A stretch of DNA of 42,694 nucleotides from Pelagibacterales bacterium SAG-MED39 (GTDB taxonomy: Bacteria > Pseudomonadota > Alphaproteobacteria > Pelagibacterales > Pelagibacteraceae), in assembly GCA_014653625.1 (NCBI GenBank), contig JACWEI010000008.1:1-42694 (forward strand), read 5' to 3'. Position 1 is the first letter of the stretch. Every line of letters starts with the position of its first letter. Under the pieces are notes generated by a model. The model ran no database searches and was not told the DNA's origin. It was given only the letters and a program-made list of their open reading frames with translations. This document shows, in pieces, positions 32,810 to 41,536 of this stretch. The translations under genes and the position numbers were made by a program.

Positions 32810-34140
32810 TGGATCCATTAATAATAGCTTTAATTGTTGCAGTTTTTACTTTGATAGTTCTTTTTTCAGGAATTCCAATTGCATTTGGTTTAAGTTTTGT
32901 CTCAATAGTCCTTTTAGTGTCATTTGAAGGTTTTCAAATGTTAGATGTTTTTGCCGAAACATTTTATGCTGGGTTAAATTCATTCGTTTTACTTTCAATA
33001 CCAATGTTTATTTTAATGGGTATGGCTGTAGCGAATTCTCCAGCAGGTAAAGATTTATATACTGGATTAGATAAATGGCTTTGGAGGGTTCCAGGAGGAT
33101 TAGTGATTTCTAATATAGGTGCTTGTTCAATTTTTGCAGCATTAAGTGGATCAAGCCCTGCGACTTGCGCTGCAATTGGAACTATGGGAATCCCCGAAAT
33201 GAGAAAAAGAGGATATTCAGATCAAATTGCAACTGGTACCATAGCTGCCGGAGGAACATTAGGAGTTTTAATTCCTCCAAGTATTGTTTTAATAGTTTAT
33301 GGGATAGCTACTGGTACATCGATCGGTAGATTATTTTTATGTGGTCTAGTACCTGGTTTTATGCTGGCTGGTATGTTCGCAATATGGGCCCTAATACATA
33401 GTTATTTTATTGATAAAGACTCTGCAAAAGCTTTAAGGAACAGAACACCTCCAACTTTAAAAGAAAAACTTGAGGTGTTGCCAAGAATTTTACCTTTTTT
33501 AGCAATTATAGCTGGTGTCTTGTATGTTTTGTATGGAGGTGTTGCTACACCATCTGAAGCCTCGGGAGTTGGAGCATTCTTGGTTTTTGTATTGATCGCT
33601 ATTGTATACAAAATTTATCAACCTAAAAAAATATGGAATATTGTCAAAATATCAATGAAAGAAAGTGTAATGATAATGTTTATTATTGCAGCTTCTTATC
33701 TTTTTGCATTTACGCTTTCACAACTTTACGTGACTCAATCTTTAGCTCAGAGTATGGTGGAATTGAGCTCAAATAAATGGGTTGTATTTATTTTAATAAA
33801 CATATTTCTTCTAATAGCTGGTTTCTTTTTACCTCCAGTTGCTGTTATTGTAATGACTTCAGCAATATTATTACCTGTTATAACAACTTTAGGGTTTGAC
33901 CCGTACTGGTTTGCAATTGTATTTACTATTAATATGGAAATAGGATTAATAACCCCACCTGTTGGATTAAATCTTTATATAATTAAAGGAATTACCCCAG
34001 ATGTTAGTTTGTCTGAAATTTTAAAAGGATCCATACCATTTATGATTATAATGGCTTTAGCTATATTAATTTTATGTATTTTTCCTGAGATAGTGACGTG
34101 GCTGCCAGATAAAATAATGGGTAAACCACTTGGATACTAA
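32809..34140 (+). CDS. TRAP transporter large permease (DctM family)
   Basis: 443 residues with about 12 membrane segments. SIPMFILMGMAVANSPAG, SIFAALSGSSPATCAAIGTM, PEMRKRGYSDQIATG, GTLGVLIPPSIVLIVYGIAT and the C-terminal NMEIGLITPPVGLNLYIIKG are the DctM landmarks. It carries out sodium-coupled uptake of the ligand delivered by the binding protein. The stop overlaps the TTG start of dusA by eleven bases. Confidence 0.95.
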   Translation: MDPLIIALIVAVFTLIVLFSGIPIAFGLSFVSIVLLVSFEGFQMLDVFAETFYAGLNSFVLLSIPMFILMGMAVANSPAGKDLYTGLDKWLWRVPGGLVISNIGACSIFAALSGSSPATCAAIGTMGIPEMRKRGYSDQIATGTIAAGGTLGVLIPPSIVLIVYGIATGTSIGRLFLCGLVPGFMLAGMFAIWALIHSYFIDKDSAKALRNRTPPTLKEKLEVLPRILPFLAIIAGVLYVLYGGVATPSEASGVGAFLVFVLIAIVYKIYQPKKIWNIVKISMKESVMIMFIIAASYLFAFTLSQLYVTQSLAQSMVELSSNKWVVFILINIFLLIAGFFLPPVAVIVMTSAILLPVITTLGFDPYWFAIVFTINMEIGLITPPVGLNLYIIKGITPDVSLSEILKGSIPFMIIMALAILILCIFPEIVTWLPDKIMGKPLGY

Positions 34141-35134
34141 TAAAAAAATTAACAGAAAAGTTTCAGTTGCCCCAATGATGGACTGCACTGATAGACATGA
34201 CCGTTTTTTTTTAAGATTAATGAGCAAGAATGCAATGCTTTATACTGAAATGGTTGCAACAAAATCAGCAATACATGGCGATAGAAAAAAAATCTTATCT
34301 TACAGTCCAGAAGAAAAACCTTTAGCTTTACAAGTGGGAGGCTCTGACAAAAAAGAATTAGCCGAAGTAGCCAAAATTGCTGAGGACATGGGGTATGATG
34401 AAATAAATATAAATTTAGGTTGTCCGAGTAAAAAAGTTCAAAAAAATATGTTTGGCGCATGCCTAATGAAGGAACCTGATTTAGTAGCTGAGTGTATTAA
34501 TTCTATGGTAAATGCTTGCAAAATTCCTGTTACAGCTAAGACCAGAATTGGCTTTGATGATACAGAGGAATTTGATTATTTGAATGATTTTATTCTCAAA
34601 ATGAAAGGTGGTGGGGCAAAAACTTTTATTTTACATGCTAGAAAGGCTATGCTCACTGGCTTGTCTCCAAAACAAAATCTAAATATTCCTAAATTAAATT
34701 ACAATATGGTTTATGAAATAAAGAAAGAAAACTCCGATCTAGAGATCATTATAAATGGAGGTATAACAAAAATAGATGAGATAAATAATCATTTAAATTT
34801 TTGTGATGGTGTTATGATAGGAAGATCAATATATCAAAATCCATATTCTTTAGTTGAAATAGAGAGAGAAATTTTTAAAACAAAATCTCATCCTTCCAGA
34901 GAACAAGTGGCAAAACAACTTTTAGAATATTTAGATAGAGAAGTTAAGTTAGGAACAAAGGTAAATCATATAATGAGACATACAGTTGGATTATATCATG
35001 GTCAGATAGGGTCAAAGGATTGGAAAAGATATTTGAGTGATAACATGATGGCTAGAGATTCAGATTTTCAAAAAGCAAAACATATAATGACAATTGTCCA
35101 AAATAATGAGAAGGCCAATCAAGTAAGTTCATAA
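34130..35134 (+). CDS. dusA: tRNA-dihydrouridine synthase A
   Basis: 334 residues. VSVAPMMDCTDRHDRFFLRL, INLGCPSKKVQKNMFGACLM (catalytic Cys in FGAC), TAKTRIGFDD and IINGGITKIDEI are all DusA features; FMN-binding TIM barrel plus a helical C-terminal domain. It reduces uridines in the D loop of tRNA. The start is TTG at 34130, inside the dctM stop region; the next in-frame ATG falls within the conserved APMMD and is too late. It is therefore coupled to the TRAP operon. Confidence 0.93.
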   Translation: MDTNKKINRKVSVAPMMDCTDRHDRFFLRLMSKNAMLYTEMVATKSAIHGDRKKILSYSPEEKPLALQVGGSDKKELAEVAKIAEDMGYDEININLGCPSKKVQKNMFGACLMKEPDLVAECINSMVNACKIPVTAKTRIGFDDTEEFDYLNDFILKMKGGGAKTFILHARKAMLTGLSPKQNLNIPKLNYNMVYEIKKENSDLEIIINGGITKIDEINNHLNFCDGVMIGRSIYQNPYSLVEIEREIFKTKSHPSREQVAKQLLEYLDREVKLGTKVNHIMRHTVGLYHGQIGSKDWKRYLSDNMMARDSDFQKAKHIMTIVQNNEKANQVSS

Positions 35135-35970
35135 TGGAAATTCTAGATTTAAATGAATTGATTAACTTATTGGCAGTTTTAGCTGTTGCAGCTGCAATCG
35201 CAGGCTTTATGGCAGGATTATTAGGAGTTGGGGGTGGAATAATAATGGTTCCAGCTTTGTATTATGCTTTTACAGTTTTAGATTTTGATATTGTTACTAG
35301 AATGCATTTATCTGTTGGAACTTCTTTGGCTATCATTATCCCAACTTCAATCATATCTACAAAAACTCACATGGAGTATGATGCAGTAGATTTTAAGATG
35401 GTTAAATCATTTGGAATTTTTATTTTAATAGGAGTTATTGCTGGAACTTTTTTAGCAGTTAATTTAAAAACACCAACACTTGTTTTATTTTTTTCAATAT
35501 TTGCTTTTATGGTTGGACTTTTTTTTATTTTTTTAAGAGAAAAACTTGTAGATAATCCAAAAAAGATATCCAATTTTATCAAGAATTCATCTGGAGTTTT
35601 AATAGGATTTATTTCTGTTCCATTAGGCATTGGTGGTGGTTCCCTCATGGTCCCTTTTATGAGAACTTTTGGTTATGATATAAGAAAATCAATTGGAACT
35701 GCAGCAGCTGTGGGATTCTTAATTGCTGTATCAGGTACAATTATGATGATAATGGGTGGTAAAATAATTGATAACGTTACAACACCTTTTAGCATAGGTT
35801 ATATTAACCTTTTAGGTTTTATAGTTTTTGTACCTGTCACAATGGTTATGGCAAGGTTGGGTGCGAAAGCTGTTTATAAAATAGAAAAAAAATTATTAAG
35901 TAAAATATTTGGAACATTTTTGATTTTAGTTTCAATAAGATCATTTATTGAATACCTTTCTATTAACTAG
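35134..35970 (+). CDS. TauE/SafE family sulfite or anion carrier
   Basis: 278 residues with about eight membrane segments. The repeated glycine-rich motif appears twice: AGLLGVGGGIIMVPALYY in the N-terminal half and PLGIGGGSLMVPFMRTFG in the C-terminal half, as in TauE/SafE/YfcA proteins. Relatives export sulfite, sulfoacetate or carboxylates. Coupled to dusA by TAATG. Given the TRAP genes upstream it may dispose of a by-product of the imported solute; the substrate is not visible in the sequence. Confidence 0.88.
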   Translation: MEILDLNELINLLAVLAVAAAIAGFMAGLLGVGGGIIMVPALYYAFTVLDFDIVTRMHLSVGTSLAIIIPTSIISTKTHMEYDAVDFKMVKSFGIFILIGVIAGTFLAVNLKTPTLVLFFSIFAFMVGLFFIFLREKLVDNPKKISNFIKNSSGVLIGFISVPLGIGGGSLMVPFMRTFGYDIRKSIGTAAAVGFLIAVSGTIMMIMGGKIIDNVTTPFSIGYINLLGFIVFVPVTMVMARLGAKAVYKIEKKLLSKIFGTFLILVSIRSFIEYLSIN

Positions 35971-36003
35971 AAAATAATTTTTTATCATTTAATTAAAGGA
36001 AGT

Positions 36004-36035
36004 AGGGGTGGTTTCAGTCTCCCTCTACCACCCTT
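36004..36035. terminator. possible bidirectional terminator hairpin
   Basis: AGGGGTGGT (36004-36012) can pair with ACCACCCTT (36027-36035), seven Watson-Crick GC-rich pairs plus flanking G-U and A-U, around a 14-base loop. It lies between the TauE-like gene and a convergent small lipoprotein gene. The GC content is far above the surroundings. The following T stretch is interrupted (TTAAATATTTT), so termination is plausible but it might instead be a small RNA element. Confidence 0.5.
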
Positions 36036-36088
36036 AAATATTTTATATGTGATTCTGTATAAAATTTAAAACGCGTAATAATTGAAAA

Positions 36089-36379
36089 CTATGGTAAAGG
36101 TTCTGGCTCAAGTATTTCAGATATTTCAATTTTATCCACTACCAAAGCTAATAGAATCTTATTGTTGGATTCTTTGTTCGAAGCTTTTTCTAAAAATTTT
36201 TTTTTATCGTTCATATTTTCTGTAATCTTTTTAATAAATTGTCCAGAACCATAAGAAAGTGAAGTATGATAAGCACTTCCAGTTGTTATACCAGTATAAG
36301 TTGGCCCCAAAAATGCAGTTCCAGACAAACCACAATTATTTAAAAGTAATAGTAAAAGTAAAATTAAAAATTTGTTCAT
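36089..36379 (-). CDS. small lipoprotein (96 aa)
   Basis: A lipoprotein signal MNKFLILLLLLLLNNC with the lipid-anchored Cys at residue 16, then a Gly/Ser/Thr-rich segment (GPTYTGITTGSAYHTSLSYG) resembling short glycine-zipper-like outer-membrane lipoproteins, then a charged helix and a Glu/Pro-rich tail. No family recognised; similar small envelope lipoproteins occur across SAR11. Its strand is opposite to both flanking protein genes. Confidence 0.65.
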   Translation of the reverse strand: MNKFLILLLLLLLNNCGLSGTAFLGPTYTGITTGSAYHTSLSYGSGQFIKKITENMNDKKKFLEKASNKESNNKILLALVVDKIEISEILEPEPLP

Positions 36380-36567
36380 TATAATAGTGGTAGTTACATG
36401 ATTCTCTAAAAAATCTTCTATACATAATTAAACTAAATTAATTATTTAACACGTATAAATTGTATTTTAAAAAATAGATTTGATTCTCTTTAATTCTGAG
36501 TTAATTTTAACTCATTTTAAACACTAATAATGTTTGTAAAACCAACTAATATTGCTAGCTTTTTAAT

Positions 36568-37716
36568 GTGAATAGAAAAAAATTAATTAAAAAAAAAAAA
36601 TTTTTAAAATCATTAGAAATTAAATCATTTAATATTAGTAAATTAGTAGAAATTCCTTCCCAAACTATCCTTGATTCAAAAAAAACATTTTCAAGTTTTT
36701 ATGAAAATTATAAAAAATCAAAGGAAAGAGAAAAGATAAAAAAAGAAAAACAAAAAAAATTAGATGAAAAAAGGGAAAAAGAAAGAGAAAAACAACAAAT
36801 TAAAAAAGAACAAATATCTAAATTAAAAGACGAAAAACGTCAAATTTTAGCTCAAAAAAAACTTGTTATCGATAATGAAAAGCAAATTAGAAAAAATGAA
36901 GAAAAGAGAAAAAAAATTGAGGCTAAAAGACTTAAAATCGAACAACAAAAAATTAAAGATGAAGAGGCTAAGAAATTAAGAGAGGATACTTCAAGACTTA
37001 AAGAAGAAGATCTTAAAATGAAAATGTTAGAAAGACAAAGAATTCGAGATCAAAAAATAAAAGCTAAAGAAGAGGCGATTCAAGCAAAAGAAATGTTTGC
37101 ACAGAAATTAAGAGAAGAAAAAGAACAAGAAAGAAAAGAAAAAATTAGATTAAAAGAAATAGAAAGACAGAAAAGATTAGATGAAGAGCAAAGAATAAGA
37201 GAAGCAGCTAGAAAATTAAAATACGAACAAGAAAAATTAGAGGAAACAGAAAATAGATTGAGACAACTGGAGGATGATAGAAGGCAAGAATTGGCAAGGC
37301 AACTTCTTAAAGAACAGGCCGAACAAAGAGAAAAAGAAGAAGATCTTAGAATTAAAGAGGAAGAAATAAAAGCTGAAGAAAACGAGAGATTGCTTAAACA
37401 AAAAGAAAAACGCGAATACGAAGAAGAATTAAGAAAAGAAAAAGAACAACAAAAAAGGTTAGAGGAAGAAAACCAACTAGCATTAAAACAAAAGATAGAA
37501 CAAGAAGAAAGAATTCGAGAAGAAAATAGAAGAATTAAAGAGTGGGAAGACAAATTTGATCAAGACCAGAAAAAAAAAGAAGATGAATTAATAAAAAAGT
37601 TTTATAAAGAGGGTATAGAAGGTCAATCAAATAAGAAACAATCTAGTGAAATGTTGGATCCACAAAATAATGAAATAACAAATTCTAATAGTAATGGAGA
37701 AAATAAATCTAATTAA
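36568..37716 (+). CDS. long charged single-helix / coiled-coil protein
   Basis: 382 residues starting at GTG 36568. Residues 1-50 are basic (MNRKKLIKKKKFLKSLEIKS). From about 51 to 345 the sequence is an almost uninterrupted run of Lys, Glu, Arg and Gln with few hydrophobic residues and no Pro or Gly, ending in a polar Asn/Ser tail. Charge pairs i/i+4 suggest a single stable alpha-helix about 40 nm long, or a coiled coil. There is no signal peptide or membrane segment. No function can be assigned; possible roles are a scaffold or nucleoid/envelope spacer. The stop region overlaps a convergent gene by 8 bases. Confidence 0.8.
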   Translation: MNRKKLIKKKKFLKSLEIKSFNISKLVEIPSQTILDSKKTFSSFYENYKKSKEREKIKKEKQKKLDEKREKEREKQQIKKEQISKLKDEKRQILAQKKLVIDNEKQIRKNEEKRKKIEAKRLKIEQQKIKDEEAKKLREDTSRLKEEDLKMKMLERQRIRDQKIKAKEEAIQAKEMFAQKLREEKEQERKEKIRLKEIERQKRLDEEQRIREAARKLKYEQEKLEETENRLRQLEDDRRQELARQLLKEQAEQREKEEDLRIKEEEIKAEENERLLKQKEKREYEEELRKEKEQQKRLEEENQLALKQKIEQEERIREENRRIKEWEDKFDQDQKKKEDELIKKFYKEGIEGQSNKKQSSEMLDPQNNEITNSNSNGENKSN

Positions 37717-38485
37717 TAATTGTTTTAACTGAGCCTAGTTTTTCAATTTTACCGATATAAGTCCCTTTACCTTTAATAGGAACAACACCTACAGTGGAAC
37801 CTGTAAAGATCCAAAAATCTCTATTTAGGTTAATTTTATCTTTTTTAACTTTATTCAAAACAAACCTTAAAGAATTTAATGGATTAATAAAAACAGTTTT
37901 GGTATTTCCATTTACATACTGATTTATTCTTTTATTAAATATAACTGTTTTTAAATTACCAATATTAACTTTTTTAAATTTTTTCTTTTTACCGATCAAA
38001 AACTTAACATTTCCCCCAAAATCACTACATAAATCTCCAAAAGACTTAATACCTTTTTTTCTTTGCCTATACCCAACAACTTCAATGCAGGGAGCCATAT
38101 AGGATATAAATCTGGTAATATTTTTTTTGGTAATTATTTTTTTGTTCTTAAAAAATTTTTTTTTAATACAATAGCAAACTTCAAGTTCAATACCTAAAGT
38201 TGATTTATTGATTTTAACCTTTTTACCACTTTTTAAAAATCTTTTTTTAAACACTGATGCATAAAAAGGTTCCTTTTCTTTTAGTTTTTTAATTAATGGA
38301 ATACCAGTTCCACCAGCTTTGAAACCAATGATTGGATCATTTATTTTAGACTCGCAAAGTTTTCTAAACTTATTAGCTGAAACAATTTTCTTAGTTAAAG
38401 TGGTGGGAAGTGCTTTAATTATTCTATCTTTTAAAAAAGCTTTTACTAATTGATTTGCAAGTTTGTCGTAAGATCTAATATTCAT
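37709..38485 (-). CDS. 2-keto-4-pentenoate hydratase / FAH family protein
   Basis: 258 residues. The MhpD-like arrangement of the FAH superfamily is visible: GFKAGGTG, STLGIELEVCYCIKKKF (metal-ligand Glu region), MAPCIEVVGYRQ, FGDLCSDFGGN, NPLNSLRFVLNKV and IFTGSTVGVVPIKGKGTY. Unusually Lys-rich for the family (many KK/KKK runs). It would hydrate or cleave a C-C bond in a small keto acid, but substrate is unknown. It is divergent from a methyltransferase-like gene with 42 bases between. Confidence 0.75.
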   Translation of the reverse strand: MNIRSYDKLANQLVKAFLKDRIIKALPTTLTKKIVSANKFRKLCESKINDPIIGFKAGGTGIPLIKKLKEKEPFYASVFKKRFLKSGKKVKINKSTLGIELEVCYCIKKKFFKNKKIITKKNITRFISYMAPCIEVVGYRQRKKGIKSFGDLCSDFGGNVKFLIGKKKKFKKVNIGNLKTVIFNKRINQYVNGNTKTVFINPLNSLRFVLNKVKKDKINLNRDFWIFTGSTVGVVPIKGKGTYIGKIEKLGSVKTIIN

Positions 38486-38527
38486 TATAAGATATTTATA
38501 TTACATATTATATTATAAACAATAAAA

Positions 38528-39091
38528 ATGGACTTTTTACAATATTACAAAAACCCAAAAAATTTTAGATTTCAATCATTTGAATTTGCTTTGTTAGAAG
38601 CAAAAAAAAGAAACCTTAAGATCTTTGTTGAAACAGGGGTTGCGAGAGGTAAAAGTAAATTCTTATTTTTTTCAAAGATTAACTGGAAGGATGGAATGAG
38701 TACATTAATTTTTTCTGATTATGTGAAACATGTGAATGGCTCTCTTACTACTTGTGATATAGATCAAAAAAATATTAACAATGCAAAAAAGTTTACTAAA
38801 AAAAATAAGGAATTTGTCAATTATGTAGTAAATGATAGTATAAAATTTTTATCTGAGTTTAATAAAATGATTGATTTTTTATATTTAGACTCTTTAGATG
38901 GACAATTTGAAGGAGCATCAAAACATCAATTAGAGGAAATTAAAGTCGCAATAAAGTATCTTCACAAAAATTCTTTAGTATTATTGGATGATAAGGGCGC
39001 TAAAACTAATTTATCAATTGATTTTATGCTTAAAAATGGTCTTAAGATCTTAAATGAAACAAATGAACAAGTTCTATTGTGTTATGAGTAG
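38528..39091 (+). CDS. putative class I methyltransferase-like protein
   Basis: 187 residues. A Rossmann-like pattern: KIFVETGVARGKSKFLFF (a VETG-x-x-x-G version of the SAM loop), LTTCDIDQKNINNAKKF (acidic ribose-binding residue after strand 2), and DFLYLDSLDG (strand 4), matching Methyltransf_24-type enzymes. The protein is a short one. Five bases separate it from the FkbM-like gene, so they probably form a pair working on a surface sugar or other small molecule. Confidence 0.65.
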   Translation: MDFLQYYKNPKNFRFQSFEFALLEAKKRNLKIFVETGVARGKSKFLFFSKINWKDGMSTLIFSDYVKHVNGSLTTCDIDQKNINNAKKFTKKNKEFVNYVVNDSIKFLSEFNKMIDFLYLDSLDGQFEGASKHQLEEIKVAIKYLHKNSLVLLDDKGAKTNLSIDFMLKNGLKILNETNEQVLLCYE

Positions 39092-39096
39092 ATAAA

Positions 39097-39984
39097 ATGA
39101 ACCAAAAAGACTCACTGAATAATTATAGCAAGAAAATCAATTCACAGTTTGGTGAAGATGGTATTTTATTAGAAGTTCTAAAGCGATTAGGAACAGAAAA
39201 TTTAGATAGGTGGTGTGTAGAATTTGGTGCGAGAGATGGTATTTCGGACTCGAATACCTATAATTTAATAAAAAATCATAATTATAAAGCAGTTTTGATT
39301 GAAGGTGATACAGATTATTACAATAAACTTCTTAAAAATTTTCAAGATGAGACTATCGTTAAAATCAATAATTTTGTAAATTTTTCTGGTAAAAACAAGT
39401 TAGATAATATCTTATTAAATACAAATTTAAAAAAAAATTTTGATTTTCTTTCAATAGATATTGATGGATGTGATTATTATATCTTTGAAAGTTTAAATTT
39501 ATACCGACCAAAGATTATATGTATAGAATTTAATCATTTAATTCCAAATGATGTAGAATTTGTTCAAGAAAAAAACTTTAATATAAAACAAGGATCAAGT
39601 GCAAAATCTTTAGTTAGGTTAGCAAAAACAAAAAATTATCATTTAATTGCATCCACTTTTTCCAATCTTTTTTTTATTGAAAGTTCATATTCTAATTTTG
39701 TAATAAAAGACGAAATTTTAATTGATGATCTGATCGATGATAGAAAAATAAAGAATTTTATATTCCCTGGGTATGATGGAACTTTACACACAACAAATGA
39801 GGTAAAATTAGGATGGCATAAATTGGATATTAAAAACGAGAAAATTCAGATCTTACCAAAATATCTAAGAAAATTTCCTGATGATTATAATTTTTTTCAA
39901 AAAATATTATTTTTAATCTTTAGGGAATTTTTTATCCCTGGCAGATTTTTAAAAAAATTATTTAAAAAAAAAAATAATAATTAG
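39097..39984 (+). CDS. FkbM-like methyltransferase family protein
   Basis: 295 residues. CVEFGARDGISDSNTYNLI is the SAM-loop block, with KAVLIEGDTDYYNKLLKNF (ribose-binding Glu) and FDFLSIDIDGCDYYIFESL, as in FkbM-type O-methyltransferases. A basic C-terminal tail (FLKKLFKKKNNN) may touch the membrane. Likely modifies a sugar or lipid-linked intermediate. It forms a pair with the preceding methyltransferase-like gene and shares TTAG with the convergent M23-type gene (39981-39984). Confidence 0.7.
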   Translation: MNQKDSLNNYSKKINSQFGEDGILLEVLKRLGTENLDRWCVEFGARDGISDSNTYNLIKNHNYKAVLIEGDTDYYNKLLKNFQDETIVKINNFVNFSGKNKLDNILLNTNLKKNFDFLSIDIDGCDYYIFESLNLYRPKIICIEFNHLIPNDVEFVQEKNFNIKQGSSAKSLVRLAKTKNYHLIASTFSNLFFIESSYSNFVIKDEILIDDLIDDRKIKNFIFPGYDGTLHTTNEVKLGWHKLDIKNEKIQILPKYLRKFPDDYNFFQKILFLIFREFFIPGRFLKKLFKKKNNN

Positions 39985-40784
39985 TTTAATACTGACATTG
40001 GATCTAATCTTGTTTGAAACCAGTTGAGTCTGAAATCTAAATGTGGACCAGTAGATCTCCCTGTAGAACCTACTGTACCAATTATATCTCCTTGATTAAT
40101 TTGATCTCCAACTGAAACTAAAACATTTTCTAGGTGTGAATAAATTGTTGATACTCCATGTCCATGATCCATAATGATAGTTCCCCCAGTGTAATATAAA
40201 TCATCCTCTGCCATTGTTACTATTCCTGAGCCTGATGATTTAATCATCGTTCCTTTATTTGCAGCAATGTCTATTCCATAATGTGGCCATCTGGGTTTAC
40301 CATTTAGTATCCTTTGACTTCCATAAACTCCGCTTATAATACCATCAACAGGCATTATAAATTTTTTTTTAAAAAAAGATAAATTAGAATTAATCGCTCT
40401 AGCTTCTCCTATCTTAATATTTTCCTCCTTAATCCTTTTGTAGACTGACTCAGGTGGTGTTACTTTATTTTTGGGTAGACCATCTATTCTTTGAATCTTA
40501 TATTTTCTTTTCAAGACCTTTTTTGTAAAAACTTCTTTTTTTCCATTTAAAGTCTTTATAATAGTGACGTCAAATTTTCTATCTCGATCTAATCCAAAAA
40601 CAAAATATCCATCTTTTGATACTTTAATTTTCTTTTTATCAATCATTACTTCTGCTTTAGGTTCGGTAAAACCTATAATATAATGTCCTTGTAAAAATTT
40701 TCCTTTAAATTCAATAGCATTTGCAGTTGAAGTTAAAAAGAATATAAAAAATAAAAAAATTTTTAAAATTATTTTGCTGTCCAT
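39981..40784 (-). CDS. M23-type (LytM) envelope protein
   Basis: 267 residues with a signal peptide (about 1-23). Residues 24-110 form a beta-rich domain; the M23 domain spans about 140-260. Metal-site His168 and Asp172 (PHYGIDIA) and catalytic-region His217 (IYSHLE) are present. The last motif reads GPHLDF, giving His248-Leu-Asp250 where classical enzymes have His-x-His; the zinc ligand His is thus Asp. Such HLD forms occur in alphaproteobacterial relatives, so it may still be active. It would cut or bind peptidoglycan peptides in the periplasm. The start overlaps the upstream SDR gene by 16 bases. Confidence 0.88.
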   Translation of the reverse strand: MDSKIILKIFLFFIFFLTSTANAIEFKGKFLQGHYIIGFTEPKAEVMIDKKKIKVSKDGYFVFGLDRDRKFDVTIIKTLNGKKEVFTKKVLKRKYKIQRIDGLPKNKVTPPESVYKRIKEENIKIGEARAINSNLSFFKKKFIMPVDGIISGVYGSQRILNGKPRWPHYGIDIAANKGTMIKSSGSGIVTMAEDDLYYTGGTIIMDHGHGVSTIYSHLENVLVSVGDQINQGDIIGTVGSTGRSTGPHLDFRLNWFQTRLDPMSVLN

Positions 40785-41536
40785 CCACCATCTACCAATA
40801 ACGAAGTTCCGGTAATCATTGATGCAGCATCTGATGCAAGAAAAACAGCAGCAGAAGCAACATCTGAAAGTTCTGCAAATCTTCCAAGAGGGATATTTCC
40901 CAAAACTTCTTTTTTGAATTTTTTACTTTTTAAAAACTTTTTAGTCATTGGAGTTACTACAAATGTAGGGCAAACGGTGTTTACTCTAATATTATATTTT
41001 GCAAGATCAATAGACATTCCTTTGGTAAGACCTTCTAACCCAAATTTTGTCATATTATAAACACTTCTAATTGGCCCACCCACATGACCCATTTGTGAGG
41101 ACATATTAATTATCGCACCACCAATTTTTTTTCTGTTTCTTAATTTTATCATTTTAAGTGCACATAATTGAGCAAGATTAAAAGTCGCTATGGTATTAAT
41201 CTTGACTAAATATTCCATATTCTTAGTTTTTACTTTTGTAAAATGTTCTGGAATATTATTTCCTGCGTTATTTACTAAAATATCTATTTGGTTTTGGTTA
41301 TTTATAATCTCCTTAATTTGATTATAATTAGTTATATCACAGACATAAAACTTACATTTAGATTTGAATTTTTTTATTTTTCCAGAAACTTCATTTAAAT
41401 CTTTTTGGGTTCTACTAATTATAACAAGATTAGCTCCCGCTTCAGCAAAAGCTATTGCACAAGCTCTACCAAGCCCTTTTCCAGCCCCAGTTACAACTGC
41501 TGTTTTATTTTTAAGGTTATAATTTTTTAAAAACAT
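40769..41536 (-). CDS. short-chain dehydrogenase/reductase (SDR)
   Basis: 255 residues of the classical SDR type: TGAGKGLGRACAIAFAEAG, DILVNNAGNN, INMSSQMGHVGGPIRSVYNMTKFGL with Ser and Tyr-x3-Lys, and the C-terminal GTSLLVDGGW. Closest in look to gluconate 5-dehydrogenase or FabG-like proteins; the substrate is unknown. It lies between TerC and M23 genes on the same strand, with overlapping ends on both sides, and next to a GMC dehydrogenase, so it may process the same alcohol or sugar. Confidence 0.88.
   Translation of the reverse strand: MFLKNYNLKNKTAVVTGAGKGLGRACAIAFAEAGANLVIISRTQKDLNEVSGKIKKFKSKCKFYVCDITNYNQIKEIINNQNQIDILVNNAGNNIPEHFTKVKTKNMEYLVKINTIATFNLAQLCALKMIKLRNRKKIGGAIINMSSQMGHVGGPIRSVYNMTKFGLEGLTKGMSIDLAKYNIRVNTVCPTFVVTPMTKKFLKSKKFKKEVLGNIPLGRFAELSDVASAAVFLASDAASMITGTSLLVDGGWTAK

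Noticed and set aside
36497-36514. Palindrome TGAGTTAA-TT-TTAACTCA upstream of the charged helix protein
   Set aside because: Perfect symmetry but mostly A/T, short, and not near a recognisable promoter; may be chance. Also the repeated TGATTCTCT at 36399 and 36481 was seen but is not convincing alone.
37080-37553. 157-residue Ser/Phe/Cys-rich minus-strand frame
   Set aside because: It is the antisense of the Lys/Glu-rich repeat-like coding sequence of the charged helix protein; composition is explained by the sense strand.
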